The notes below the pieces were generated by a model. That model ran no database searches, was not told the origin of the DNA, and was given only the letters and a program-made list of their open reading frames with translations. From positions 62,001-126,000 of the forward strand of contig NZ_JAPMLP010000003.1 in NCBI RefSeq assembly GCF_026410285.1: DNA of 64,000 nucleotides. The letters run 5' to 3'. This DNA comes from Sulfitobacter sp. F26169L. GTDB lineage: Bacteria; Pseudomonadota; Alphaproteobacteria; Rhodobacterales; Rhodobacteraceae. This document shows, piece by piece, positions 53,901 to 62,538 of this stretch (within the stretch, counting starts at the first letter, position 1; each line of letters begins with the position of its first letter). The position numbers were made by a program, and so were the translations under genes.

Positions 53901-54595
53901 CCACGAAGGGAGGAGAAGTTTGTCCCGGTGCCGGAGCCGTATTTGAACAGGCGCGCTTCGCGGACCCACAAATCCATGATGCCGCCATCGCCGACCAGAT
54001 CGTCTGCAACGGACTGAATAAAACAGGCGTGCGGCTGGGGGTGTTCGTAGCTGGAGGTGGAGCGCGTCAGCTCGCCTGATTTGTAATCCACATAATAGTG
54101 ACCCTGCGCCGGGCCATCGATACCGTAGGCCCAGTGGAGCCCGGTGTTGAACCACTGCGGTGAGTTCGGCGCCGCGCGTTGCGACGCAAGCATATAGCGC
54201 ATTTCGTCAAAGTAGCTGCGCGCGTCTTCTTCGGTGGTAAAGTAGCCACCCTTCCAGCCCCAATAGGCCCATGCGCCTGCAAGTCGATCGAATACCTGCT
54301 TTGAAGACGTCTCGCCGCCCATTTCCGCGTCCTCGGCGGGGACAGAGCGCCACAGGAATTCAGGTACACCCTTCTCTTTCACGCGCTTGGTGGCAGAAGG
54401 CACACCCGCTTTGCGGAAATATTTCTGCGCGATGACGTCGGAGGCAACCTGACTCCAGGATTTCGGAACTTCGACATTGTCGAGATGAAAGACAACCGAT
54501 CCGTCAGGATTGCGGATTTCCGAGACAGTGCTCACAAAATCCAGATCCGCGTAGGCGTCTTGCCCCTGAGTAGTGAAGTTCCGTTCAATTTTCAT
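50939..54595 (-). CDS. nrdJ: vitamin B12-dependent (class II) ribonucleoside-diphosphate reductase
   Basis: Adenosylcobalamin-dependent reductase making deoxyribonucleotides without oxygen; 1218 residues. The substrate-site stretch [13 protein letters not shown], the catalytic [20 protein letters not shown] near residue 475 and [14 protein letters not shown] near residue 690 are visible. The C-terminal zinc-ribbon-like CGECGNY and [14 protein letters not shown] carry the redox cysteines. The start at 54595 ([20 protein letters not shown]) is normal. The upstream gap of 738 bases carries candidate NrdR and FNR-like sites. Confidence 0.95.
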   Translation of the reverse strand: MKIERNFTTQGQDAYADLDFVSTVSEIRNPDGSVVFHLDNVEVPKSWSQVASDVIAQKYFRKAGVPSATKRVKEKGVPEFLWRSVPAEDAEMGGETSSKQVFDRLAGAWAYWGWKGGYFTTEEDARSYFDEMRYMLASQRAAPNSPQWFNTGLHWAYGIDGPAQGHYYVDYKSGELTRSTSSYEHPQPHACFIQSVADDLVGDGGIMDLWVREARLFKYGSGTGTNFSSLRGAGEKLSGGGKSSGLMGFLKIGDRAAGAIKSGGTTRRAAKMVIVDADHPDIEDFINWKVLEEQKVASIVAGSKMHEQKLNLIFAAIAGWDGLEADAYDPAKNDQLKAAVRAAKKVAIPETYVKRVLDYAKQGHTSIEFPTYDTDWDSEAYSSVSGQNSNNSIRVTNGFLTAVEKDADWELLDRTTGKVAKTIRARDLWDQVGHAAWACADPGIQYHDTVNDWHTCPEDGAIRGSNPCSEYMFLDDTACNLASMNLLTFLKNGEFQVEDYMHASRLWTVTLEISVMMAQFPSKEIAQRSYDFRTLGLGYANIGGLLMNMGYSYDSEEGRALCGALTAIMTGVAYATSAEMAGELGAFPGYSKNSEHMLRVIRNHRHAAYGEKAGYEKLAIKPLPLDHANCPQAGLVDVAMSTWDEALTLGEKHGYRNAQTSVIAPTGTIGLVMDCDTTGIEPDFALVKFKKLAGGGYFKIINQSVPAALEKLGYGSAQIEEIVSHAVGHGSIGNAPAINHTTLMGHGFGPNELAKIDGALASAFDIRFVFNQWTLGEAFCTQVLGIPTDKLNDPTFDLLKSLGFSKQDIEAANDHVCGTMTLEGAPHLKQEHYSIFDCANPCGKKGKRYLSVNSHIYMMAAAQSFISGAISKTINMPNDATIEDCQKAYELSWSLGIKANALYRDGSKLSQPLAAALVEDDDEAAETLESGSIHEKSVVMAEKIIEKVIVKEIVKSHREKMPQRRKGYTQKANIGGHKVYLRTGEYQDGNLGEIFIDMHKEGAGFRAMMNNFAIAVSVGLQYGVPLEEFVDAFTFTKFEPAGMVQGNDSIKSATSILDYIFRELAVSYLDRTDLAHVQPQGATFDTLGRGEEEGVSNVSELSENAAAKSLEVLKQISSPGYLRNRVPQNLTVLQGGQSAAMQALTSVMPQEDGGVATAVAVASSSTAISSGAVSMDSRTKAKMQGYEGEACGECGNYTLVRNGTCMKCNTCGGTSGCS

Positions 54596-54777
54596 CGCGC
54601 TGCCCCATATCCAGCATTCCTATTTACAGACGCACACTTGCCCGCCCAGCCTCCTTGCAGTGCAGTAAGGTCAAGCCGACTGTCGACCAAGAGAGAGCCC
54701 CTGGATCGTGCCGCTATATCCGCCATGTATGACGCATTGCCTGTACTTACTGCTCGATCCGCCAAAAGAGCGTTTAA

Positions 54778-54824
54778 CCACTACATATTGTGGCGTGACC
54801 GTCTGCTCGCACAATCTGGCGTAA
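54778..54824 (-). promoter_or_regulatory. candidate NrdR boxes upstream of nrdJ
   Basis: CCACTACATATTGTGG (54778-54793) agrees with the NrdR consensus ACACWATATWTWGTGT at 13 of 16 positions when read on the minus strand. A weaker partner, GCACAATCTGGCGTAA (54809-54824; 9 of 16), lies exactly 31 bases away, the usual phase of tandem NrdR boxes. The pair is about 180 bases before the nrdJ ATG. Confidence 0.55.
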
Positions 54825-54876
54825 CAGCCCCTATCTGGTCAACGGATTTATTAGTATTAAATTCATTTTTACACGG

Positions 54877-54890
54877 TTGACGAAGGTCAA
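54877..54890. promoter_or_regulatory. FNR/CRP-family palindrome upstream of nrdJ
   Basis: TTGAC-GAAG-GTCAA is a perfect 5-bp inverted repeat with the FNR-family spacing. It is about 280 bases before nrdJ. Binding by FNR, NnrR or another family member is inferred. Confidence 0.4.
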
Positions 54891-55272
54891 TCCGCCCCCT
54901 CCCGATTCCGATACGTGATTCAGTCTCAATAATAAGTAAAACGACGCGCGACACCGGTTTTGAGAAACAGCCATAAAAACCATGGCTTTCGACCTATTTG
55001 TGACCGTGCAGGCGCGGAATGGTTAACAAGAAAATAACATAAAGCAGGTCAGCTGCGCCGCGCCCGCCAGATCATTGCCAGACACCAAAGGACTGCGCGT
55101 TGGGGTAATCCGGTCACAGTCGCACGCGGGGAAAATACTACCGGTGGTATCAAAACGCGCCGAATATGCCGAGCTGTGCACAACATGTGGCTATCCGTTA
55201 ATTTTTGGCACCAGTCTCCGAGAGCCGCGATTCCCCGTAGCGGGCCGATTCTGGTAAACTGAATAGCAAAAC

Positions 55273-55314
55273 ATCTTGTGGCCCTTTCGCTGCTGCGAAA
55301 AGGCCAAACAAGAT
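55273..55314 (-). terminator. hairpin downstream of tRNA-Pro
   Basis: ATCTTGT (55273-55279) and ACAAGAT (55308-55314) form the base of a stem continued by CTTTCGC/GCGAAA around the loop TGCT (55291-55294), with small bulges. It follows the tRNA 3' end by about 20 bases on the minus strand; the exit sequence is GTTTTGC, a weak T-run. Confidence 0.55.
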
Positions 55315-55333
55315 ATTGGGATTTTTTTAGATG

Positions 55334-55410
55334 TGGTCGGGGCGAGATGATTCGAACATCCGACCCCCTGTACCCAAAACAGGTGCGCTACCAGGCTGCG
55401 CCACGCCCCG
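55334..55410 (-). tRNA. tRNA-Pro (anticodon UGG)
   Basis: A 77-base cloverleaf on the minus strand. The acceptor CGGGGCG pairs with CGCCCCG, followed by A and an encoded CCA at 55336-55334. The D-arm contains GCGCAGCCTGGTAGCGC. The anticodon arm is CCTGT-TTTGGGT-ACAGG with anticodon TGG, and the T-arm holds GGATGTTCGAATCATC. C at position 1 is typical of tRNA-Pro. The gene is alone between nrdJ and the DUF192 gene. Confidence 0.96.
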
Positions 55411-55472
55411 ACTGACGCCTCTTTAGCGAAGGCTGTAGCGATTGAAAAGGCAAAATTCGCCCTTGAAGTAAT

Positions 55473-55991
55473 CTATTTTTCGACGTCGCAGTGCGCGGTA
55501 TCTATAGTGGTGGCAAAGTGCGGGTGATACACAACGTCTCCCGCTTTGATCCCGATGCGCCGCGCAAGCCCGCCGTTGATTTCCAACACACCCGAAAGCA
55601 GATCATCGCCGCCCGAGATCGGCGTTTCGTCCAGCGGTTTGGCGCGTTCATGGATGTGACGGATAACACCGGCGGCATCAATAAACAGCATGTCCAACTC
55701 GATGAGGGTATTGCGCATCCAGAAACTCATCAGTTGCGGCTCAGGATAGTAGAACAACATACCATAGCTCATCGGCATCTTCGGTACATGCATCAGACCG
55801 CGCGCGCGGGACTGCTCGTCCGCGACGACATCGACGCGGAACATCGCAGTACCAAAGCCGCCGGTGATCATCACATTATCCCGACCACAGGGATCGTAAG
55901 GCGCTTTCGCCTGCACACCGGACGCAAAAATCGCTGCTCCTGCGGCTATTCCGGTGAGGAACCCTCTTCGGTTAAAACCACTGCTTCCCAT
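55473..55991 (-). CDS. DUF192 family exported protein
   Basis: A 172-residue protein with a twin-arginine-like signal (NRRGFLTGIAAGAAIFASG) and a DUF192 domain: RVDVVADEQSRARGLMHVPK near residue 52, MLFYYPEPQLMSFWMRNTLI near residue 78, LDMLFIDAAGVIRHIHE, and EINGGLARRIGIKAGD near the end. The function of the family is not established. The start overlaps the end of the cold-shock gene by 46 bases in another frame. Confidence 0.86.
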   Translation of the reverse strand: MGSSGFNRRGFLTGIAAGAAIFASGVQAKAPYDPCGRDNVMITGGFGTAMFRVDVVADEQSRARGLMHVPKMPMSYGMLFYYPEPQLMSFWMRNTLIELDMLFIDAAGVIRHIHERAKPLDETPISGGDDLLSGVLEINGGLARRIGIKAGDVVYHPHFATTIDTAHCDVEK

Positions 55992-56500
55992 GCCTGCACC
56001 TCTGCGGCCATCCGGCCGCGCTTACCCAAAATTATACGCATCGCAATCGCTTCGCCCGGTGCCAGATCTGACAAGCCGGACTGGCGCAGGACATCCATAT
56101 GGACAAAAACATCTTCGCGACAGCCGAACGCATTGGCAAACCCGAACCCCTTAGCCTTGTCGAACCATTTGATTCGCGCAGGCACCATCGGGCTTTTAGA
56201 TATTTCTTCGCTGTCGAGCCCTGCGATGTCCTCCAGATTGGTATGTGTACCTGTGGGCGGAGTGATCGACAAAACCTCTGACGCTTGCACGCCCCTTTCG
56301 GTCTGCTGTACCAGCAAATCAACCTTTGATCCGTCCGCAACCGAGCTTTGCCCGAAATTTCGCAAGACATTCACGTGCAATAAAATATCTGTACCGCCCT
56401 GATCACTCACCACAAACCCGAAACCCTTCACCGGATCAAACCATTTAACCGTGCCCGTCATTCGATGTGGTTGGTTCACTTGATCTTGTGTTTGTGTCAT
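55946..56500 (-). CDS. double cold-shock-domain protein
   Basis: A 184-residue nucleic-acid-binding protein with two cold-shock domains in tandem. The first has GTVKWFDPVKGFGFVVSDQG and DILLHVNVL (residues 16-80); the second has ARIKWFDKAKGFGFANAFG and DVFVHMDVLRQSG (residues 108-172). RNP-1 and RNP-2-like aromatic residues are retained in both. This long two-domain type is common in Rhodobacteraceae. It probably acts as an RNA chaperone. Confidence 0.9.
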   Translation of the reverse strand: MTQTQDQVNQPHRMTGTVKWFDPVKGFGFVVSDQGGTDILLHVNVLRNFGQSSVADGSKVDLLVQQTERGVQASEVLSITPPTGTHTNLEDIAGLDSEEISKSPMVPARIKWFDKAKGFGFANAFGCREDVFVHMDVLRQSGLSDLAPGEAIAMRIILGKRGRMAAEVQAWEAVVLTEEGSSPE

Positions 56501-56575
56501 ATGGTTAAACAGTCTTTCAAATATCTTTGGGAGCCTGACGCCCTGCCGCCAAAAAACAGGCGGACTTTCTAAAAT

Positions 56576-57181
56576 TCACGGGTTTAGCCGCGTAATCGTC
56601 CAAGATGCATCCACGTTCTCGCGGCGCCACTGGAACCTGTTATGCAGACGCGCTTCCCCGTCAGCCCAGAATTCTATTTCCAGCGGAGTCAGGCGGTAAC
56701 CGCCCCAAAATTCTGGGCGTGAGGGATTATCCCCGTGTTCTGATATGACATTTTCCAAGGCCTGCTTCAGGGCCTCGCGGCTTTCCAAGGGTTGTGACTG
56801 GCGCGATGCCCACGCCCCTTGACGGCTCCGGAGCGGACGGGACGCGTAGTATTCATCCGCCTTCACACCGTCCTCGCGGGTAATAATTCCGCGCGCCCGT
56901 ACCTGCCGGCGCAGGGATTTCCAATGCATAACAAATGCGGCTTTACCGGAATGATCCAGCTCCTGCCCTTTTGCACTATTATAATTGGTATAAAAGACAA
57001 ACGCTCCGTCTTCGATGGCTTTAAGCAATACAACTCGCGCGTTCGGCATACCGTCACCATCGACAGTGCCAAGTGCCATGGCATTTGGATCGTTGATCTC
57101 TTCCTTGGACGCCTCTGCGAGCCAGTCGCGCGCCAGTGCCAAAGGATCGTCACCTGCAAAGATACCTGTGCGGTCTGTCAT
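56576..57181 (-). CDS. pdxH: pyridoxamine 5'-phosphate oxidase
   Basis: FMN enzyme oxidising pyridoxine or pyridoxamine phosphate to PLP; 201 residues. Family stretches are [20 protein letters not shown] near residue 33, [20 protein letters not shown] near residue 63, the loop [24 protein letters not shown] segment near residue 112, and the C-terminal signature [17 protein letters not shown] ending RLNP. It is divergent from fabI, with about 230 bases between. Confidence 0.95.
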   Translation of the reverse strand: MTDRTGIFAGDDPLALARDWLAEASKEEINDPNAMALGTVDGDGMPNARVVLLKAIEDGAFVFYTNYNSAKGQELDHSGKAAFVMHWKSLRRQVRARGIITREDGVKADEYYASRPLRSRQGAWASRQSQPLESREALKQALENVISEHGDNPSRPEFWGGYRLTPLEIEFWADGEARLHNRFQWRRENVDASWTITRLNP

Positions 57182-57408
57182 TGGGCTATCCTTTCCTTTT
57201 GCGCGGCGGTCCTAACTGTCATTAAAGGACCAACACTGCTGAACTGCAATGCCCTTGAAAATTCCTATTAGACTACTGCCTGTGAACACAAATCTACCAT
57301 CGCGACAGCCTGCGCAACCAAAATCACGATATGGCCTGCCCCGACTTGATGACGGACAGGCAATCGCGTAAACCCGATATCAGTCAAATATGAACGGAGA
57401 GAATGGCC

Positions 57409-58215
57409 ATGTCGAATAACCTGATGGCGGGCAAACGGGGGCTGATCATGGGATTGGCCAACGATAAATCAATCGCCTGGGGCATTGCCAAACAACTCGC
57501 CGACGCCGGGGCCGACCTGGCGTTTTCCTTTCAGGGGGATGCGCTGAAAAAGCGAGTTGACCCACTGGCCGCACAGCTTGGCTCCGATCTGGTCCTGCCC
57601 TGTGATGTGGGTGACGAAGCGTCGATTGATGCGCTGTTTGAGGGACTGGCCGCCCGCTGGGACACACTGGATTTCATCGTACACGCGATCGGCTTTTCGG
57701 ACAAAAACGAATTGCGCGGGCGCTATGTCGACACCAGCCGCGCCAATTTCGCGATGTCGATGGATATTTCGGTGTACTCCTTTACGTCGGTCGTTCAGCG
57801 CGCGGAAAAGATGATGAAAAATGGCGGCTCCTGCCTGACGCTCACCTACTACGGCGCTGAAAAAGTAATGCCACATTATAATGTAATGGGCGTGGCCAAG
57901 GCCGCTCTTGAGGCCTCTGTCAAATACCTCGCCGAAGATCTTGGTAAAGACGGGATTCGCGTCAATGCCATTTCAGCAGGGCCGATCAAAACGCTCGCCG
58001 CTTCCGGCATCGGCGATTTCCGCTACATCATGAAGTGGAACGAATACAATTCGCCCCTGCGCCGCAATGTGACGATCGACGAAGTCGGCAAATCCGCTCT
58101 TTATCTTCTGTCCGATCTGGGTTCGGGCACCACAGGGGAAAATCTGCATGTTGATGCAGGCTATCACGTGGTCGGCATGAAAGCGGTCGATGCACCAGAC
58201 ATGTCAAAAGACTGA
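57409..58215 (+). CDS. fabI: enoyl-[acyl-carrier-protein] reductase (NADH)
   Basis: Final reductive step of fatty-acid elongation; SDR-fold tetramer. The modified glycine motif GLANDKSIAWGIAKQLADAG lies near residue 15, and the catalytic Tyr-x6-Lys in PHYNVMGVAKAALE near residue 155, followed by GPIKTLAASGIGDF. The ATG at 57409 has GGAG nine bases upstream; another ATG two codons earlier is possible. Target of diazaborine/triclosan-type inhibitors in other bacteria. Confidence 0.95.
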   Translation: MSNNLMAGKRGLIMGLANDKSIAWGIAKQLADAGADLAFSFQGDALKKRVDPLAAQLGSDLVLPCDVGDEASIDALFEGLAARWDTLDFIVHAIGFSDKNELRGRYVDTSRANFAMSMDISVYSFTSVVQRAEKMMKNGGSCLTLTYYGAEKVMPHYNVMGVAKAALEASVKYLAEDLGKDGIRVNAISAGPIKTLAASGIGDFRYIMKWNEYNSPLRRNVTIDEVGKSALYLLSDLGSGTTGENLHVDAGYHVVGMKAVDAPDMSKD

Positions 58216-58238
58216 CCAGCGGCAAAAGGTGTGATGTC

Positions 58239-58841
58239 ATGACCGTTGAGCACATCATAGCCTTCAATGCCGTCCTGATGATTTCAATCCTCAGCCCAGG
58301 CGCGGCTTTTTTGATGGCCGTGCGCAGTTCTGTGTCCAACGGGCGGCGCGCAGGAATCGCAACCGGTTTCGGCCTGGGTCTGATGGCCAGTCTGTGGACA
58401 TTGGCAGCCCTGCTCGGGCTTGATGCGCTGTTTGCCCTGTTTCCATTCGCCTACACCGCTTTGAAAGCCGGAGGCTCCTGTTATCTGCTCTATCTGGCGG
58501 TCAAAACATGGCGCGGTGCCAACACCCCGATAACAAATGCACCCAAAGCGCAGGGTCGCGCCTTTGTCGAAGGTTTCCTCGTCAATCTCGGCAATCCCAA
58601 ATCCATGTTGTTTGCAGCGGCGGTGCTGGTGGTCATCTTTCCACCCGGCCTGACCGCAATGGAAATAACCGCCGTTACGCTCAACCATCTGGTTCTCGAA
58701 ATCCTGTTTTACACAGCCTGCGCATTTATTCTTACCGCGCCGGCTGCACGCGCGCGCTATCTGCGCGCAAAACCCGTTATTGACCGCCTGTCCGCACTGC
58801 TGCTGGGTGGCTTGGGTCTGAAACTTCTGCTGCAAAGGTAA
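58239..58841 (+). CDS. LysE/RhtB family exporter
   Basis: A 200-residue inner-membrane protein with about six helices. The family motif MISILSPGAAFLMAVRSSVS near residue 15 is followed by GRRAGIATGFGLGLMASLW, the second-half FLVNLGNPKSMLFAAAVLVV near residue 112, and a final helix. Such proteins export amino acids or related small molecules. The substrate is unknown. It lies between fabI and gpt on the same strand. Confidence 0.86.
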   Translation: MTVEHIIAFNAVLMISILSPGAAFLMAVRSSVSNGRRAGIATGFGLGLMASLWTLAALLGLDALFALFPFAYTALKAGGSCYLLYLAVKTWRGANTPITNAPKAQGRAFVEGFLVNLGNPKSMLFAAAVLVVIFPPGLTAMEITAVTLNHLVLEILFYTACAFILTAPAARARYLRAKPVIDRLSALLLGGLGLKLLLQR

Positions 58842-58847
58842 TTATCA

Positions 58848-59381
58848 ATGTCCAACACAACCGACCCCGCCCGCCTGCCCCACGAAAAAGGCTTTCACAT
58901 CAGCTGGGATCAAATCCACCGCGACAGCCGCGCGCTGGCATGGCGGCTGGATGGCAATGGCCCCGATGACGGAGCGTGGCGCGCTGTGGTTGCCATCACA
59001 CGTGGCGGCATGGCCCCGGCCATGATCGTCGCGCGCGAGTTGGACATTCGCACCGTCGATACAATATCAGTGGTGTCCTACCACTCGGGTGGCGGAAAAG
59101 CCGATCAGCGGCGCGAGGCCCGCGTTCTCAAATCCCCCGATCCCGAAATGATGGGTGACGGCACCGGTATCCTGATTATCGACGATCTGGTCGACAGCGG
59201 CAAAACCCTTGAACTGGTCCGCAAACTCTATCCCAAGGCGCAATTCGCTACCGTTTACGCAAAACCGGCCGGCGAACCGATGGTAGATACCTTTATCACC
59301 GGCGTATCGCAGGACACATGGATTTTCTTCCCTTGGGATATGGCCCTGCAATATGTCGAGCCCTACCGCGGCAAGGACTGA
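58848..59381 (+). CDS. gpt: xanthine phosphoribosyltransferase
   Basis: Purine-salvage enzyme converting xanthine (and guanine) to the nucleotide with PRPP; 177 residues. The PRPP-binding motif [17 protein letters not shown] lies near residue 105, and [20 protein letters not shown] near residue 45. The C-terminal [20 protein letters not shown] is characteristic of Gpt. It starts six bases after the LysE-family gene. Confidence 0.94.
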   Translation: MSNTTDPARLPHEKGFHISWDQIHRDSRALAWRLDGNGPDDGAWRAVVAITRGGMAPAMIVARELDIRTVDTISVVSYHSGGGKADQRREARVLKSPDPEMMGDGTGILIIDDLVDSGKTLELVRKLYPKAQFATVYAKPAGEPMVDTFITGVSQDTWIFFPWDMALQYVEPYRGKD

Positions 59382-59444
59382 CCTGCTTCTTTATTTCTCT
59401 TCTAAACTCAATCCGCCTGCACGCATCACATCCGGACATCCGAA

Positions 59445-60629
59445 ATGACACAGACCCGCACCGCAGCCACCTTTCCCCCTCCCGTGATGGAGGCGCGCCG
59501 CTGGCTGGAGGGTGTCACGTTTTCGGAGGCGAAGCCGCTCATCAACGTCAGTCAGGCCGCTCCCGTTGATCCGCCCCATACTGATCTGCGCCGTGCAATG
59601 GCAGATGCTGCGCTGTCAGACGATTCCGCACATCTTTACGGTCCGGTTTTGGGCCTGCCGGCGTTGCGCACCGAACTGGCGGCACGCACTGCACGGATAT
59701 ACGGCGGCACCGTAAACAGCGCGCAGGTCGCTATTACATCGGGCTGCAATCAGGCCTTCGCCGCCGCTATAGCATCTCTATGCGGTGAAGGGGATGAAGT
59801 GATTGTCCCGGTTCCGTGGTATTTCAATCAAAAAATGTGGCTCGATATGGCAGGCGTGAAAGCGGTCCCGCTAAAGTGTGAGGGCAACATGATGCCCGAT
59901 CCGTGGGACGCCGCCAAACTGCTCACGCCGCGCACCCGTGCAATTGTGCTGGTCACACCGAACAACCCGACCGGTGCAGAATACCCCGACGATCTTGTGA
60001 CAGCCTTTTATGACATCGCAAAATCACGCGGCATCGCCTTGATTGTTGATGAAACCTACCGCGACTTTCACGCCGGCACAGATATTCCCCACAGCCTGTT
60101 CAAACGGGCTGACTGGGATGAAACGCTGATCCATCTCTATTCCTTTTCAAAGGCCTATCGCCTTACCGGCCACCGCATCGGCGCATTGCTTTCCTCCCCC
60201 GCGCGGCTGGGCGAAGTGGAGAAGTTTCTCGACACAGTTGCAATCTGTCCCAACCAGATCGGGCAACACGCCGCCCTTTGGGGGATGCAAAACCTCGATC
60301 AATGGCTCGCTGGCGAGCGCGCCGAAATCCTTCGCCGCCGCGCGGCCATAGAAACCCATTTGCCGACCCTGACCGAACAGGGGTGGCGTCTGAAAGGTCT
60401 GGGCGGTTATTTCGCATACATGCAACATCCTTTCGAGATGGACAGCGCAGAGCTTGCACCGCTTCTGGTGCGTGAAGCCGCCGTTTTGTGCCTGCCAGGT
60501 ACGATGTTTTATCCTGCGGATTCCTCTACCGGCACAACACAGCTGCGCATTGCATTTGCCAATCTGGATGCCGCAGGCATTGCCACGCTGTTTGAACGGC
60601 TGGCCGCATTGAATTTGCCCCGCCGCTAG
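59445..60629 (+). CDS. class I/II pyridoxal-phosphate aminotransferase
   Basis: Fold-type I aminotransferase of 394 residues. The stretches VTPNNPTGAEYPDDL near residue 165 and DETYRDFH near residue 200 are typical, and the cofactor lysine is in HLYSFSKAYRLTGHRIGALL near residue 235. GCNQAFAAAIASLC supports the phosphate-binding region. The substrate is not known. A weak RBS (ACATCCGAA) precedes the ATG. Unrelated in sequence detail to the aminotransferase at 18481. Confidence 0.85.
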   Translation: MTQTRTAATFPPPVMEARRWLEGVTFSEAKPLINVSQAAPVDPPHTDLRRAMADAALSDDSAHLYGPVLGLPALRTELAARTARIYGGTVNSAQVAITSGCNQAFAAAIASLCGEGDEVIVPVPWYFNQKMWLDMAGVKAVPLKCEGNMMPDPWDAAKLLTPRTRAIVLVTPNNPTGAEYPDDLVTAFYDIAKSRGIALIVDETYRDFHAGTDIPHSLFKRADWDETLIHLYSFSKAYRLTGHRIGALLSSPARLGEVEKFLDTVAICPNQIGQHAALWGMQNLDQWLAGERAEILRRRAAIETHLPTLTEQGWRLKGLGGYFAYMQHPFEMDSAELAPLLVREAAVLCLPGTMFYPADSSTGTTQLRIAFANLDAAGIATLFERLAALNLPRR

Positions 60630-60695
60630 GTGGCACTTGCCCCTCTGGGAGCAAGCCCTTAGACAGTCGCAAACACCGCACAAAGGGTATCCAGC

Positions 60696-62537
60696 ATGGC
60701 CAAAAGATCAAGCATCGGCAAAACCGCAATGTGGGGCCTTATGGGCCTTCTGTTTCTGGGTTTGGGCGGCTTTGGCGCAGTCAACCTCAGCGGCAATATC
60801 CGCACCATTGGCTCGGTCGGAGATAAAACCATTCCCGTGGACACATACGCGCGCCAGATCCAGCAGGAGCTGAACGCCATCAGCCGCCAGACCGGCACCC
60901 CGATGAGCTTTCAGCAAGCGCAGGAACTGGGGCTGGACCGTGCGGTGCTGCAACGTATCATGCGTGACCGCGCATTGGATCACGAAGCGGCCCAGATGGG
61001 TCTGTCGATTGGCGATGCGCAGCTACGGGACCGGATTGTCGAAATTCCCGCGTTCCAAGGGGTCGATGGCTCCTTTGATCGTGACGGCTATGCGCAGTCG
61101 CTCCGCTCTGCCGGTCTGAACGAATCCGAGTTCGAAACAAGCCTGCGCGAAGAAACTGCGCGCCAGCTTCTTCAGGGTGCAGTGCTGAGCGGCGTGGAAA
61201 TGCCAGCCGCTTACGCCGAAACCCTTGTCGCTTACGTCAGCGAACAGCGTGATTTCACGTGGGTCCTGCTGGACGAAGACACACTGGAAACACCGGTCGC
61301 CGCGCCGGACGAGGAAGCGCTGAAAGCCTATTTCGAGGCCAACGCAGACAGCTTTGTGCTGCCCGCCACCAAAAAGATCACCTATGCATGGCTGAACCCC
61401 ACAGACATCATTGATCAGGTCGAGCTGCCCGAAAGCGAGCTGCGCGCCGAATACGATGCCCGCGCCGAACAGTATAACCAGCCAGAGCGCCGCCTGACAG
61501 AACGTCTGGTGTTCGCCGATCAGGCCAGCGCCGATCAGGCCGCTGCCGCACTCGAAGTGGGTGGCACCACATTCGAAGCGCTGGTTCAGGAACGTGGATT
61601 GGAACTGTCGGATGTCGATCTGGGTGATGTGGACCGCGCCTCGCTTGGTGCTGCGGGTGACGCTGTATTCGAGGCAGAAGTCGCTACCGTTGTCGGCCCT
61701 GCCCCCAGCGATCTGGGCCCCGCCCTGTTTCGTGTAAACGCGGTTCTACCCGCCCAGGAGATCACCTTCGAGCAAGCCGAGCCGGAACTGCGCGATGCGT
61801 TGGCGACAGACCGCGCAATCCGCATCGTTGAGGCACAGGCCGAAGATTTCGACGACCGCCTTGCAGGTGGCACCACGCTAGAGCAACTGGCAGAGCAAAC
61901 CGACATGGTGCTGGGCCAGATCGACTGGACCGTAGACAGCAGCGATGACATCGCCGCCTATGAGGATTTCCGCAGAGCGGCAGCGACCGTTTCCGACGGT
62001 GATTTCCCAAAAATCGAACAGCTGGAAGACGGCGGTATTTTTGCCCTGCGTCTGGACGAATCGTTGCCCGAGCGCCCTGCAACCTATGAAGAAGTCGCAG
62101 ACGATGTGGCCGCCCGTTGGCGCGCGGACGAGATCGTTTCACATCTGCGCGTGCTTGCCGACAAAGCCAAGAGCAACGCGGAAGCAGGTACATCTCTGCC
62201 CGAACAGGGCCTGACCCAGCGTGTCGAAACCGGCCAGACCCGCAATGCCTTTATCACCAACACGCCTGCCGGTTTCATGAGCACGGTTTTCGAAATGGAG
62301 CCCGGCGAAATCCGCATCATGGAAGGCGAGGAAACCGTTGTTCTTGTGCAACTGGATGCAATCAAACCGGCAGATGACAGTGAAGAAGCGCGTCAACTGA
62401 CCGCCCGCTTGCGTGAACAGCAAAACGAAGCACTGGCACGGGGGCTGTTCGACATCTACGCCGCAGATACCTTGCTGCGCGCCGGTCAGAATATCGATCC
62501 GCGTGCTATCAATGCCGTTAACGTGAATTTCCAGTAA
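60696..62537 (+). CDS. ppiD: SurA-N/PpiD-type peptidyl-prolyl isomerase chaperone
   Basis: Inner-membrane-anchored periplasmic folding factor, 613 residues. One N-terminal helix (TAMWGLMGLLFLGLGGFGAV) is followed by a SurA-N-like chaperone domain (QQELNAISRQTGTPMSFQQ onward), a parvulin-like central domain about residues 225-360 and a long helical C-terminal part. It helps outer-membrane and exported proteins fold. The stop and the trpE start are separated by one base. Confidence 0.88.
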   Translation: MAKRSSIGKTAMWGLMGLLFLGLGGFGAVNLSGNIRTIGSVGDKTIPVDTYARQIQQELNAISRQTGTPMSFQQAQELGLDRAVLQRIMRDRALDHEAAQMGLSIGDAQLRDRIVEIPAFQGVDGSFDRDGYAQSLRSAGLNESEFETSLREETARQLLQGAVLSGVEMPAAYAETLVAYVSEQRDFTWVLLDEDTLETPVAAPDEEALKAYFEANADSFVLPATKKITYAWLNPTDIIDQVELPESELRAEYDARAEQYNQPERRLTERLVFADQASADQAAAALEVGGTTFEALVQERGLELSDVDLGDVDRASLGAAGDAVFEAEVATVVGPAPSDLGPALFRVNAVLPAQEITFEQAEPELRDALATDRAIRIVEAQAEDFDDRLAGGTTLEQLAEQTDMVLGQIDWTVDSSDDIAAYEDFRRAAATVSDGDFPKIEQLEDGGIFALRLDESLPERPATYEEVADDVAARWRADEIVSHLRVLADKAKSNAEAGTSLPEQGLTQRVETGQTRNAFITNTPAGFMSTVFEMEPGEIRIMEGEETVVLVQLDAIKPADDSEEARQLTARLREQQNEALARGLFDIYAADTLLRAGQNIDPRAINAVNVNFQ

Positions 62538-62538
62538 G

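Larger units (their letters stand above)
54596..55333. other. long intergenic region upstream of nrdJ
   Basis: A 738-base region between the nrdJ start and tRNA-Pro. It holds the NrdR-like pair (54778-54824), an FNR-type palindrome (54877-54890), an AT-rich stretch around 54840-54870, and a hairpin near 55273-55314. The short open frames here have no ribosome-binding site or family resemblance. I found no cobalamin riboswitch box. Confidence 0.6.

Noticed and set aside
54596-55060. Cobalamin riboswitch before nrdJ
   Set aside because: Expected because nrdJ is B12-dependent, but no conserved B12 box or nearby pairing pattern was found on the minus strand.
55075-55257. A 60-codon frame between nrdJ and tRNA-Pro
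   Set aside because: No start context, no resemblance and no neighbour linkage; treated as chance.
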